64,000 nucleotides of DNA, taken from Microbacterium sp. H83 (GTDB lineage: Bacteria; Actinomycetota; Actinomycetes; Actinomycetales; Microbacteriaceae). Positions 16,590 to 24,989 of the stretch are shown here, piece by piece. Every line of letters begins with the position of its first letter. The stretch's first letter is position 1. A model generated the notes under the pieces. It worked only from the letters and a program-made list of their open reading frames with translations, made no database searches and was not told where the DNA came from. The stretch lies in contig NZ_LWCU01000053.1 in NCBI RefSeq assembly GCF_001650405.1, positions 1 through 64,000 of the forward strand, read 5' to 3'. Position numbers and translations under genes: made by a program.

Positions 16590-18131
16590 ATGCGTACGTA
16601 CCTCAAGCGGGCCCTGTGGGGCACGCTCATCGCCGGCGGGGTCACCCTGTTCGGCGCGACCGCGGCAAACGCGGCCGAGACCTCGGGAGACGACGGTCTG
16701 CTCTCGGGGACCCAGGCGGAGGCACCGATCTCCGTCCCCGTCACGATCGCGGGCAACGCGATCTCACTGCTCGGAGACTCTTCCGCGCAGCCGGCACCCG
16801 CGCCTGCTCCGGCACCGGCACCGGCGCCCGCACCGGCCCCCGCACCGGCCCCCGCTCCCGCTGCCGCTCCCGTCACGAGCGGTGAGTCCGGCACAGCCTC
16901 CGGCACCCAGGCTGTGGTGGACGTCACCCTTCCGGTGACGATCAGCGGCAACGCGGTCAGCGTCGTCGACGACTCGTCGAGTCAGGGCGCGACCGCTCCG
17001 GCCCCGGCGGCTCCCCAGGCCCCGGCGGTCTCCACCTCCGGCATCGACGGGCTCCTGTCCGGAACGCAGGGGCTCGTGAGCGTCGACGTGCCGATCACGG
17101 TGACCGACAACGCCATCTCGCTCCTCGGCGACAGCGAGACCACCGGCGCCGCCCCGGCCGGTTCCACCGCCGGTGCCGCCAGCACCGGTGTCCCCGGCGC
17201 GGCGGGGATGACAGGCGGTGACGACGGCGTCGCCAGCGGCACGCAGGTCACCGCTCCCGTCACCGCCCCGGTCACCGTCGGTGGCAACGCCATCTCCGTC
17301 CTCGGAGACAGCGAGGCCACGTCGATGGGATCGGCTCCCGCCACCCCCGCGACCGGTGTCCCCAGCACCGGCACCGTGACGGGTGGTGACGACGGCGTCG
17401 CGAGCGGCACCCAGGTCACCGCCCCGGCCACCGCTCCGGTCACCGTCAGTGGTAACGCCATCTCCATCCTCGGAGACAGCGAGGCCACGGCAGGATCGGC
17501 TCCCGCCACCCCCGCGACCGGTGTCCCCAGCACCGGTGTCCCCAGCACCGGAGCAGTGACGGGCGGTGAGGACGGCGTCGCGAGCGGCACCCAGGTCACC
17601 GCTCCCGTCACCGCTCCGGTCACCGCCGGCGGCAACGCCATCTCCGTCCTCGGAGACAGCGAGGCCACGGGGTCGGCCCCGGCCGGTCCTACCGCAGGTG
17701 CCCCCAGCACCGGCGGTGTGACGACCGGAGATGACGGCATCCTCGGCGGCACCCAGGTCACCGCCCCGGTGACTCTTCCGATCACGATCGGCGGCAACGC
17801 CATCTCCGTGGTGGGCGAGAGCACGGTGACGGGCACCGACCCCGGCACCGACCCCGGCACGGACCCCGGAACCGACCCCGGCACAGACCCCGGCACGGAC
17901 CCCGGAACCGACCCCGGCACGACGCCCGGAACCGGCGCCGGTGACGGAGTCGGCACGGTGTTCAGCGGAGCCTCGATCACCGTCGCGAGCAGCGGGGCCG
18001 TGACCGCGGCTCCCGCCACTCAGGGGCTGGCCGCCACTGGCGGCTCGTTCCCGACGGCGCTCGGAGCTGTCGCGGTCGTCCTGCTCCTCCTCGGAGCCGG
18101 GCTGCTGCGTCGCCGCCTCATCTCGGCATAG
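16590..18131 (+). CDS. Cysteine-less chaplin-like repeat protein with LPXTG-like anchor
   Basis: 513 residues with a strong Shine-Dalgarno (CAGGAGAAGG). A signal peptide ends near ATAANA (about residue 28). Seven repeats of about 30 residues follow, with core SGTQVxAPVxxPVTxxGNAIS(V/I)LGDSE, separated by Pro/Ala/Gly-rich linkers including an AP dipeptide run. The core matches the chaplin consensus (SGN..Q.PV..PVNVCGN.VNV.G), but the Cys positions are Gly or Asp/Ser. A GTDPG repeat (about 17,836-17,935) precedes the sorting signal LAATG, a hydrophobic helix and RRR. The probable role is a wall-anchored, beta-aggregating or adhesive surface protein. Function is inferred. Confidence 0.78.
   Translation: MRTYLKRALWGTLIAGGVTLFGATAANAAETSGDDGLLSGTQAEAPISVPVTIAGNAISLLGDSSAQPAPAPAPAPAPAPAPAPAPAPAPAAAPVTSGESGTASGTQAVVDVTLPVTISGNAVSVVDDSSSQGATAPAPAAPQAPAVSTSGIDGLLSGTQGLVSVDVPITVTDNAISLLGDSETTGAAPAGSTAGAASTGVPGAAGMTGGDDGVASGTQVTAPVTAPVTVGGNAISVLGDSEATSMGSAPATPATGVPSTGTVTGGDDGVASGTQVTAPATAPVTVSGNAISILGDSEATAGSAPATPATGVPSTGVPSTGAVTGGEDGVASGTQVTAPVTAPVTAGGNAISVLGDSEATGSAPAGPTAGAPSTGGVTTGDDGILGGTQVTAPVTLPITIGGNAISVVGESTVTGTDPGTDPGTDPGTDPGTDPGTDPGTDPGTTPGTGAGDGVGTVFSGASITVASSGAVTAAPATQGLAATGGSFPTALGAVAVVLLLLGAGLLRRRLISA
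16690..17830 (+). repeat. Seven tandem chaplin-like coding repeats
   Basis: Each unit encodes about 30 residues of the pattern D-G-x-x-S-G-T-Q ... N-A-I-S-x-x-G-D-S. Repeats 4-6 are nearly identical at DNA level (for example CATCTCCGTCCTCGGAGACAG recurs), implying recent unequal exchange. Repeats 1-3 and 7 are more divergent. Linkers vary in length from about 10 to 45 residues. Confidence 0.8.
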
Positions 18132-18460
18132 CCGCCAGACCCCGGCGGCGCCTCCATCCTCGGGGGAGGAGATGTGGCGCCGTCGGTGTGCGGGTCCTGT
18201 GACGACCGGCAGGTTCCCCAGCCCTGCCCGCAGTCTGCGATGCCGCACAGTTCGCGGATGCCCCGTGTCCCCAGCACGGGGCATCCGCCGCGCCCGCTGA
18301 AGGGCGCGGTCGCAACAGCATCCCGTCGATCGCGGGGCCAGAATCACATCCCCCCGGGTCGAACGGGATGCTCTTTCGACCCCGCACCGGCAACGAATGC
18401 TGATTCGACCCCGCACCGGCGAACGCGCTCGCCCATCGACCCCGCACCGGGCCGACACGC
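18132..18460. repeat. Non-coding region with repeated TCGACCCCGCACCGG
   Basis: Between the chaplin-like gene and the rplI terminator there is no credible gene. TCGACCCCGCACCGG occurs at 18376-18390, 18405-18419 and 18436-18450 in direct orientation with about 30-bp spacing; the first two copies extend to TTCGACCCCGCACCGGC. The reverse motif GGTCGAACGGGATG lies just upstream. The function is unknown; the units may be a short dispersed repeat or binding sites. Confidence 0.5.
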
Positions 18461-18496
18461 AGAACGCCCCCCGTCCCGAAGGACAGGGGGCGTTCT
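18461..18496 (-). terminator. Terminator hairpin of the rpsF-ssb-rpsR-rplI operon
   Basis: AGAACGCCCCC (18461-18471) pairs perfectly with GGGGGCGTTCT (18486-18496). An inner GTCC/GGAC stem closes a CGAA tetraloop. It starts 15 bp beyond the rplI stop codon. No T-run is present; the symmetric stem could act in both directions. Confidence 0.75.
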
Positions 18497-18511
18497 CGCG
18501 AGTGCCGCGCC

Positions 18512-18964
18512 TTACTTGGCGGCGACGACCTGCAGCGTGATGACAGCGGTCACGTCGTCGTGCAGACGAACCGTGGCCTCGTGCTCACCGGTGACCTTGA
18601 TGGCCGATCCGATGTGCACCTTGCGCTTGTCGATCGAGCCGAGACCCGCGGCTGCGACAGCATCCGCGATGTGATCGGTCTTGACCGAACCGAAGAGACG
18701 ACCCTCGTTGCCGGCCTTGACGGCCAGGCGGACCTTGGTGCTCTCGATGTTGTTCTTCAGGGCCACGGCCTCGTCGCGGTCGTGGATCGCGCGAGCCTGA
18801 CGAGCAGCCTGGATCGAAGCGACCTGCTTTTCGCCACCGCGGGTCCACGCCGTAGCGAAGCCCTGGGGGATGAGGTAGTTGCGGGCGTACCCGTTCTTGA
18901 CCTCGACCACGTCACCGGCGCTTCCGAGCCCGGCGACCTCGTTCGTGAGAATCAGCTTTGCCAT
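18512..18964 (-). CDS. rplI: 50S ribosomal protein L9
   Basis: 150 residues of standard L9 length. The signature is [31 protein letters not shown] at the N-terminus, followed by a long connecting helix and a C-terminal rRNA-binding domain ending [10 protein letters not shown]. It binds 23S rRNA near the L1 stalk. Last gene of the rpsF-ssb-rpsR-rplI operon, 11 bp after rpsR. Confidence 0.97.
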   Translation of the reverse strand: MAKLILTNEVAGLGSAGDVVEVKNGYARNYLIPQGFATAWTRGGEKQVASIQAARQARAIHDRDEAVALKNNIESTKVRLAVKAGNEGRLFGSVKTDHIADAVAAAGLGSIDKRKVHIGSAIKVTGEHEATVRLHDDVTAVITLQVVAAK

Positions 18965-18975
18965 CTCAGTACCCC

Positions 18976-19230
18976 TTACCGGCCGGCGCCAGCGTAGGGC
19001 AGGAGCGCCATCTCGCGCGCGTTCTTGATCGCCGTGGCGATCAGACGCTGCTCCTGCACCGAGACACCGGTGATACGACGGGCGCGGATCTTGCCGCGCT
19101 CCGAGACGAACTTGCGAAGGGTGGCGACGTCCTTGTAATCGATGACGCCAACCCGGATGGACTTCGCGGGAGCGGCGTTCTTCGCGCCCTTCCGCGGCTT
19201 GCGGCGGTCGCCGCTCGACTTTCCAGCCAT
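18976..19230 (-). CDS. rpsR: 30S ribosomal protein S18
   Basis: 84 residues with an Arg/Lys-rich N-terminus and the S18 core [53 protein letters not shown]. It forms a heterodimer with S6 on the 16S rRNA platform. It lies between ssb and rplI. It contains no zinc-binding cysteines, so it is the Cys-minus form. Confidence 0.97.
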   Translation of the reverse strand: MAGKSSGDRRKPRKGAKNAAPAKSIRVGVIDYKDVATLRKFVSERGKIRARRITGVSVQEQRLIATAIKNAREMALLPYAGAGR

Positions 19231-19285
19231 AGTTTTTCCTTAGTGATGAGACGGATGCCGCTCAGCGAGCGGATCCAGAAGTTGT

Positions 19286-19798
19286 TCAGAACGGGGTGTC
19301 GTCACCGAAGCTGCCCGGAGTGCTCCAGGCGTCTGCGCTGGTCGACGAGCCGGGCGTGGACCACGGCTCCTCCGACACCTGCTGCTGCTGAGCCGGGCGG
19401 GACTGTCCGCCACCGCCGCCGGCACCGCCGGTCGACGCGGCACGGGTGACCTGCGCGGTCGCGTACCGGAGCGAGGGGCCGATCTCGTCGACCTCCAGCT
19501 CGATCGCGGTGCGCTGGTTGCCCTCGCGGTCCTGGTAGGAGCGCTGACGCAGACGGCCCTGCGCCATGACGCGCATGCCCTTGGTCAGCGAACCTGCCAC
19601 GTGCTCGGCGAACTCGCGCCACACGGATGCACGGAGGAACAGCGCTTCGCCGTCCTTCCACTCATTCGCGGCACGGTCGAAGTTCCGAGGCGTCGATGCG
19701 ATGGTGAAGTTCGCCACCGGCAGCCCGTTCTGCGTGTACCGCAGCTCGGGGTCGGCCGTGAGGTTTCCCACCACGGTGATGACGGTCTCGCCAGCCAT
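19286..19798 (-). CDS. ssb: Single-stranded DNA-binding protein
   Basis: 170 residues. The OB fold covers about residues 1-112 ([44 protein letters not shown]). A Gly/Gln/Ser/Pro-rich flexible linker leads to the acidic tip SFGDDTPF, the partner-binding tail. The start chosen is ATG 19798, 5 bp beyond the rpsF stop. A much longer frame runs upstream through rpsF in another phase and is not coding. Confidence 0.96.
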   Translation of the reverse strand: MAGETVITVVGNLTADPELRYTQNGLPVANFTIASTPRNFDRAANEWKDGEALFLRASVWREFAEHVAGSLTKGMRVMAQGRLRQRSYQDREGNQRTAIELEVDEIGPSLRYATAQVTRAASTGGAGGGGGQSRPAQQQQVSEEPWSTPGSSTSADAWSTPGSFGDDTPF

Positions 19799-19803
19799 GA
19801 GCC

Positions 19804-20172
19804 TTAGGCCTTCGCAGCCTTGGCGGCCTTGCGGGCAGCCTTCTCCTCGGAGCGCTTGGCCTCCGAAGCGACCATCGCCTGAGCCTCCTCCGAGCGGAGG
19901 ACCTTGGTGCGCATGATCTGCTCGTTCAGCTTCAGCTGACGGTCGAGCTCCTGCGTGGCCTCGCTGGTGGCGGTGAAGTTGACGACGGCGTAGATGCCCT
20001 CGTTCTTCTTCTGGATCTCGTACGCAAGACGGCGCTTGCCCCAGATGTCGACCTTGTCGATCGAGCCACCATCGTTGGTGATGACCTTCAGGAACTTGTC
20101 GAGCGTAGGTGCGACCTGGCGCTCGTCGATCTCGGGGGTCAGAATGACCATGAGTTCGTACTGGTGCGTCAC
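19804..20172 (-). CDS. rpsF: 30S ribosomal protein S6
   Basis: 122 residues. It starts at GTG 20172 behind the strong GGAGGTGGG Shine-Dalgarno. The S6 fold is evident: [45 protein letters not shown] and a charged Ala/Lys-rich tail. First gene of the rpsF-ssb-rpsR-rplI operon. Confidence 0.97.
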   Translation of the reverse strand: MTHQYELMVILTPEIDERQVAPTLDKFLKVITNDGGSIDKVDIWGKRRLAYEIQKKNEGIYAVVNFTATSEATQELDRQLKLNEQIMRTKVLRSEEAQAMVASEAKRSEEKAARKAAKAAKA

Positions 20173-20198
20173 TTACCCACCTCCTTCGGACTAGAACG

Positions 20199-20221
20199 GT
20201 TTCCGGGGCTTTCCCGGAAAC
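20199..20221 (-). promoter_or_regulatory. Leader hairpin upstream of rpsF
   Basis: GTTTCCGGG (20199-20207) pairs with CCCGGAAAC (20213-20221) around a 5-nt loop, 27 bp before the rpsF start. It could be part of an S6:S18 autoregulatory leader, a family known upstream of rpsF, or a simple stabilising hairpin. The exact consensus could not be verified by eye. Confidence 0.4.
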
Positions 20222-20395
20222 AGGAGGGTGTGCATGCGTCCGCCCATCGACGGGCACAGGGGCCCAAGGCAGACAACCTTGACAGTCTAGCGGAGATTTC
20301 TTCGCGGCGCCCGCACAATCCGGGGCGGGAACTTGGCATGCTGGTATGCGTGCGTGGCGACCGACGCCGCGCACGCGACCGAAGGGGGAAACGCC

Positions 20396-21094
20396 ATGCG
20401 CGTCAAGAAATGGGGGGTCGGACTCGTCCTGACCGCCGCCGTCCTGCTCACCGGGTGCACCGCAGCCACGGAGGAGCCCGCCGACGACAAGCCGGCCGCC
20501 ACCGCGGAGGAGACCACGGCGCCCACGTCCGACTGCCCCGAGCTCTCCGAGGGTGCGACCGTCGACGGCTCCGAGCTCGGCACCTGCATCACCGAGGCGA
20601 TGACGGACACCGCCGGATACGCCGCCAAGACCAGCATCCTGGGCATGGACACCACCGCCCGGTACAACCCCGAGACGAAGGCCGTCGAGACCATCACGCC
20701 GATGGGCTCGCTCATCGTGATCGGCGACGACGCGTGGGTGAAGTCGTCGACGAGCGAGTGGCAGGTCGCCGACCCGAACTCGTCCGACCCGATCATCGCG
20801 TCGCTGAGCAGCGGTGCGACGTCGGTGTCGCAGGCCGACCCCGCGACCGCGGCGGGCGCCCTCACGGGTGAGTTCACCGTCACCGGCACGGGCTCGCGCC
20901 TCGGTCAGGACGTCTACATCCTCACGGGCACGTCCGAGGCGCAGGGCGTCGCGGTCGACGTCACGTTCGAGGTGACCACGGACTACGTGGTCCTCGCGAC
21001 GAGCGGCACCACCGAGGCCGCCGGCCAGTCCATCGAGACCTCCCTCGAGATCACCGAGTGGGACGTCGCGCAGGACATCGTCGCGCCGATCTGA
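20396..21094 (+). CDS. Predicted lipoprotein (LppX/LprG-like fold possible)
   Basis: 232 residues; the ATG is preceded by GAAGGGGG. A lipoprotein signal peptide ends with lipobox LLTGC (Cys at residue 21), then a Thr/Glu/Ala-rich linker. The mature domain alternates beta strands such as [24 protein letters not shown] and [14 protein letters not shown]. This resembles the cup-shaped LppX/LprG/LolA-like lipoprotein class, but I cannot prove membership. Likely attached to the outer face of the cytoplasmic membrane. It is divergent from rpsF. Confidence 0.75.
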   Translation: MRVKKWGVGLVLTAAVLLTGCTAATEEPADDKPAATAEETTAPTSDCPELSEGATVDGSELGTCITEAMTDTAGYAAKTSILGMDTTARYNPETKAVETITPMGSLIVIGDDAWVKSSTSEWQVADPNSSDPIIASLSSGATSVSQADPATAAGALTGEFTVTGTGSRLGQDVYILTGTSEAQGVAVDVTFEVTTDYVVLATSGTTEAAGQSIETSLEITEWDVAQDIVAPI

Positions 21095-21211
21095 CGCTCG
21101 ACGTCATCCAGCACAGCGGGCCGGGGCATTCGCCTCGGCCCGCCGTGCATTCCCGGGGCGCTCTCCGGCATGACCTCCGCAGCGACTCCGTCGGGGCGCC
21201 ACGGATACGCA

Positions 21212-21272
21212 GGAGAACTCCCGTTCCGAAGGAGCATCCGCGCGAGATGCTCCTTCGAAGCGGGAGATCTCC
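21212..21272. terminator. Long bidirectional hairpin between convergent genes
   Basis: A 27-nt left arm (21212-21238) and 27-nt right arm (21246-21272) pair almost fully, with inner GAAGGAGCATC/GATGCTCCTTC and outer GGAGA/TCTCC parts plus small internal mismatches, around a 7-nt loop. It lies midway between the ends of the lipoprotein gene and the ABC operon and probably ends both transcripts. Confidence 0.7.
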
Positions 21273-21299
21273 TTCTGGAACGGGAGCCCGGCGCGAGGC

Positions 21300-22139
21300 T
21301 CAGCCGAGGACGGGCGGGATCTCCGACCAGAGGAGGCGGTCGTTGGTCGACGGCGCGAGCGGGATGCGGCCCGCGCCGTCGGGCTCGGGGATCGCTGCGA
21401 GCAGCGCCTGCGTGTACGGATGCTGCGGCGACGCCCAGACCCGATCGGTCGGCCCCGACTCCAGCACGCGTCCGGCGAACATCACGAGCGTGCGGTCGGC
21501 GATGCGTCGCACCACGGCGAGGTCGTGCGAGATGAACAGCATCCCTGCCCCGGACTCCGCGACGAGGTCGCGCATGAGGCCCGCGACGCTCGTCTGGGTC
21601 GAGGCGTCCAGTGCCGAGATCGGCTCGTCCGCGACGAGGAGCGACGGACGCGCGGCGAGGGCGCGTGCGATCGCGATGCGCTGCTTCTGCCCGCCGGAGA
21701 ACTGGTGCGGGAACCGGGTGGCGACCTGCGCGGGGAGCCCGACTCGTTCGAGCCACTCCTCCACGGTCGACCCGGCCGCTCCGCGCGCGCGGGCGGTCGC
21801 GATGCCGTCGGCGATCTGATCGCCCACGCGGCGACGGGGATTCAGCGACGTCGACGGGTCCTGGAAGACCATCTGGATGCCGGTGAGCCCGACCGTGCGG
21901 CGTCGGATGCCCAGCGGGGTCACCGGCACATCGCGGAAGCGCACCTCTCCGCCGGCGATCCTCTCGATGCCGACGACCGCGCGCGCCAGGCTGGACTTGC
22001 CGCTGCCGGACTCGCCCACCAGAGCGACGGTCTCGCCCGGAGCGACCCGCACCGAGACGTCGTCCACCGCCACGACGGGAGGGGAGCCCGGATAGCGCAC
22101 GACGACGTTCTGCGCGTCGAGAACGGCGACCTCACTCAT
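21300..22139 (-). CDS. Peptide ABC transporter ATPase, OppF/DppF type
   Basis: 279 residues. Walker A is GESGSGKSS near residue 39, the signature FSGGQKQRIAIARAL comes next, then Walker B LLVADEPISALD and the H-loop FISHDLAVV. The C-terminal SPQHPYTQALLAAIP segment is typical of oligopeptide importers. ATG 22139 lies inside the previous ATPase gene (8-bp overlap), so the two subunits are coupled. Last gene of the operon permease-permease-ATPase-ATPase behind the binding protein. Confidence 0.93.
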   Translation of the reverse strand: MSEVAVLDAQNVVVRYPGSPPVVAVDDVSVRVAPGETVALVGESGSGKSSLARAVVGIERIAGGEVRFRDVPVTPLGIRRRTVGLTGIQMVFQDPSTSLNPRRRVGDQIADGIATARARGAAGSTVEEWLERVGLPAQVATRFPHQFSGGQKQRIAIARALAARPSLLVADEPISALDASTQTSVAGLMRDLVAESGAGMLFISHDLAVVRRIADRTLVMFAGRVLESGPTDRVWASPQHPYTQALLAAIPEPDGAGRIPLAPSTNDRLLWSEIPPVLG

Positions 22140-23010
22140 GGGCGTCCTTCCCTTCCTCGACCGGCTCACCGGAGAGGGGCTCACCGGAGAGCGGCTCACC
22201 GGCATCCGGCGCACCGGCACCGGCATCCGCACTCGCGATCTTCGAGCCCGGGAGCGCGGCGAGCAGCGTGCGCGTGTACTCGTGCTGCGGCGAGCGGAAC
22301 AGCGTCGCGCGGTCGGCCCGCTCGACGATCTCGCCGTTCTTCATGACGGCGACGTCGTCGGCGATCGCGCTCATGACGCCGAGATCGTGGGTCACGAGCA
22401 GCACCGCGAGGCTGCGCTCCGTCGCGAGGTCGCGCAGCAGCCGCAGGATGCCGGCCTGCACCGTCACGTCGAGCGCGGTGGTCGGCTCGTCGGCCAGCAG
22501 CACCTCGGGATCGCACGCCAGAGCGCAGGCGATCGCGATGCGCTGGCGCTGGCCGCCGGAGAACTGGTGCGGGTAGCGCTTCAGCGCGGCATCCGGATTC
22601 GGCACCTGCACGGTCTCGAGCAGCTCGATCGCCCTCGCCTTCGCGGCGTCGCCCCGCAGGCCGAGGTGCACGCGCATGTGATCGGTGAGCTGGCGTCCGA
22701 TCGGCAGCTGGGGATGCAGTGAGGCCGAGGGATCCTGGAAGATCATCGCGATGCGGTTGCCTCGGATGCGGTTGAGCGACCGACGGCGGAGTCCGATCAG
22801 CTCCTCCCCCGCGAGCGAGATCGATCCGCCCGTGCGCGCCTGCCGTGGGAGCAGCCCGAGGACGGCGAGCGAGGTGAGCGTCTTGCCGGACCCGGACTCC
22901 CCGGCCAGGCCGTGGATGCGACGGGCTTCGAGGTCGAGCGAGATGCCCCTGACCAGGGGACGCCCGATGTCGATGGTGAGGTCGCGGATGCTCAGCGCCG
23001 GGACGGTCAT
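22132..23010 (-). CDS. Peptide ABC transporter ATPase, OppD/DppD type
   Basis: 292 residues. Walker A is GESGSGKTLTS near residue 37, followed by Q-loop MIFQDPSASLHP, signature FSGGQRQRIAIACAL, Walker B LLADEPTTALD and H-loop LVTHDLGVM. SPQHEYTRTLLAALP is the typical Opp C-terminal motif. The extra tail repeats GEPLSGEPLSGEP. ATG 23010 overlaps the permease stop by 4 bp. Confidence 0.93.
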   Translation of the reverse strand: MTVPALSIRDLTIDIGRPLVRGISLDLEARRIHGLAGESGSGKTLTSLAVLGLLPRQARTGGSISLAGEELIGLRRRSLNRIRGNRIAMIFQDPSASLHPQLPIGRQLTDHMRVHLGLRGDAAKARAIELLETVQVPNPDAALKRYPHQFSGGQRQRIAIACALACDPEVLLADEPTTALDVTVQAGILRLLRDLATERSLAVLLVTHDLGVMSAIADDVAVMKNGEIVERADRATLFRSPQHEYTRTLLAALPGSKIASADAGAGAPDAGEPLSGEPLSGEPVEEGKDAHE

Positions 23011-23918
23011 GCCGCTGCTCCCTTCGCCGAGGCCGCGTGATCGGCCTGCTTCTCGTGCGTGACCTCCGCGGTGGGGTCGAGCACGTCGCGCATGGCGTCG
23101 CCCAGGAAGTTGAACGCGAGCACGACCGTGAGGATCGCGAGACCGGGGAACACGCCGAGCCACCAGGCGTCGAAGTTCTGCATCGCCGAGGAGATCATCG
23201 ATCCCCACTCCGCCGTCGGCGGCTGAGCGCCCAGGCCGAGGAACGACAGCCCGGAGAGCAGGAGGATCGCGGCGCCGATGTCGAGCGTCGCGAGCACGAG
23301 CATGGGACCCGCGATGTTCGGCAGGATGTCGACGAACAGGGTGCGCAGCGGCGAGTGCCCGAGCAGGCGCCCGGCGATGACGTAGTTCTGCCCGCGAAGC
23401 CCCAGCACGATGCTGCGGGTCACTCGGGAGTACTGCGGCCAGGACACCACGATCGCGGCGATCACGGCATTGAACAGCGAGGGGCCGAGCGAGGCCGCGA
23501 CGACCATCGCGAGGATGACCGTCGGGAACGCCATGAACAGGTCGGTGATGCGCATGAGCGTCTCGTCGACCCAGCCGCCGAAGTAGCCGGCGACGGCGCC
23601 GATCACCGTGCCGATGATCATCGCGGCGATCACGAGCATGAGCGCGAGGGGCAGGCTCACGGTCGCGCCGGTCATCAGCCGGGAGAAGATGTCGCGGCCG
23701 TTGCCGTCGGTGCCGAGCAGCGTGTCGATGCCCGGCTCCTGCAGACGCGGCAGCACCTGCGCGTTCGGGGCGAAAGGCACCCACCACTGCGCCGTGAAGG
23801 CCACGATGATCCACGCGGCGGCGATCACGGTACCGATCACGCCGAGCGGCGTGCGCCACGCACGCGGCCAGCGGACGCGGAACCGCCAGGGCCCGGATGC
23901 CGAGTCGATGCGGCTCAT
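23007..23918 (-). CDS. Peptide ABC transporter permease, DppC type
   Basis: 303 residues. A first helix (LGVIGTVIAAAWIIVAFTAQ) and an extracytoplasmic loop with LLGTDGNGRDIFSRL identify the OppC/DppC N-terminal domain. Five further helices form the BPD_transp_1 domain, which contains the EAA-like loop VIAGRLLGHSPLRTLFVDILPN. ATG 23918 overlaps the upstream permease stop (ATGA). Confidence 0.93.
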   Translation of the reverse strand: MSRIDSASGPWRFRVRWPRAWRTPLGVIGTVIAAAWIIVAFTAQWWVPFAPNAQVLPRLQEPGIDTLLGTDGNGRDIFSRLMTGATVSLPLALMLVIAAMIIGTVIGAVAGYFGGWVDETLMRITDLFMAFPTVILAMVVAASLGPSLFNAVIAAIVVSWPQYSRVTRSIVLGLRGQNYVIAGRLLGHSPLRTLFVDILPNIAGPMLVLATLDIGAAILLLSGLSFLGLGAQPPTAEWGSMISSAMQNFDAWWLGVFPGLAILTVVLAFNFLGDAMRDVLDPTAEVTHEKQADHAASAKGAAA

Positions 23919-24976
23919 GCGATCCTCACTCTCGGGTCGAGGACGCCGTAGAGCAGGTCGACGACGAAGTTGATGAGGAGGTAGATGACGCCGACCACGA
24001 GCCCGACGCCCATGATGCCGGGCAGGTCGAGGTTCGCGGCGGAGTTGTAGGCGTAGGTGCCGAGTCCCGGCCACGCGAACACCGACTCGACGAGCACGGT
24101 GCCGGACAGCAGCGATCCGAAGGCGACGCCCACGACGGTGAGGATCGGGAGGGATGCGCCGCGGAGCACGTATCCGATGATGACGCGCATCGCCGGGAGG
24201 CCCTTGGCACGCGCGGCGCGGACGTAGTCGCTGTCGAGGACCTCGAGCACCGACGTGCGGATGAAGCGCGTGAGGAGTCCGATCGTCACGAGCGACAGCA
24301 CCAGCACGGGGAGGGCGAGGTGCGCGAGGGCGTCGAAGAATCCGACGCTGTCGCCGTTCAGGAGGTAGTCGACCGTGTACATGCCCGTGATGCGCGGCGG
24401 CGGGGTGATCGACGGCGAGATCCGGCCGGATCCCGGCGCGATGCGCAGCTCGAGGAAGAACACGTAGAAGCTGACCAGCGCGAGCCAGAAGGTCGGCACG
24501 CTGAGCCCGATCAGGGTCACGATGCGGATCACCTGATCGGTCACGAGTCCGCGGCGATAGGCCGCGAGCGTCCCGAGGACGACGCTCACCGCGAGGCTCA
24601 GGATGATGGCGCCGATGGCGATCTCGATGGTCGCCGGCACGGCCGTGGCGAGATCGCCGGTGACCGGTCGCCCGGTCACCAGCGATGTGCCGAGGTCTCC
24701 GCGCAGGAGGTTTCCCATGTAGATGACGTACTGCACGATCAGCGGCTGGTCGAGACCGTTGGCCTTGATGAAGGCCTCGCGCGTCGCCGGGTTCTGCGAT
24801 GCGCCCTCGCCCAGCGCCGCCGACACCGGGTCGCCGGGCACCAGGTTCGTCAGAGCGAAGGTCACGATCGTGACCCCCAGCAGGAGCAGCAGCGAGGTGC
24901 CGACCCGGCGCAGCAGGTATCCGACGAGCGGCGACCTGCGACGCTGTGACTGCCGTCGCACGGCCACCGTCGTCAT
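23915..24976 (-). CDS. Peptide ABC transporter permease, DppB type
   Basis: 353 residues. The N-terminal helix RRVGTSLLLLLGVTIVTFAL is followed by LVPGDPVSAALGE, the OppB/DppB hallmark. Five later helices hold the ATPase-coupling loop DYVRAARAKGLPAMRVIIGYVLRGA. Start ATG 24976 (MTTVAVRRQSQ). It follows the binding protein gene by 13 bp. Confidence 0.93.
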   Translation of the reverse strand: MTTVAVRRQSQRRRSPLVGYLLRRVGTSLLLLLGVTIVTFALTNLVPGDPVSAALGEGASQNPATREAFIKANGLDQPLIVQYVIYMGNLLRGDLGTSLVTGRPVTGDLATAVPATIEIAIGAIILSLAVSVVLGTLAAYRRGLVTDQVIRIVTLIGLSVPTFWLALVSFYVFFLELRIAPGSGRISPSITPPPRITGMYTVDYLLNGDSVGFFDALAHLALPVLVLSLVTIGLLTRFIRTSVLEVLDSDYVRAARAKGLPAMRVIIGYVLRGASLPILTVVGVAFGSLLSGTVLVESVFAWPGLGTYAYNSAANLDLPGIMGVGLVVGVIYLLINFVVDLLYGVLDPRVRIA

Positions 24977-24989
24977 CAGTCGGCTCCGC

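Noticed and set aside
16690..17935. Regular DNA repeats that could suggest a CRISPR array
   Set aside because: They are in frame, encode the chaplin-like and GTDPG protein repeats, and lack uniform short repeats with unique spacers.
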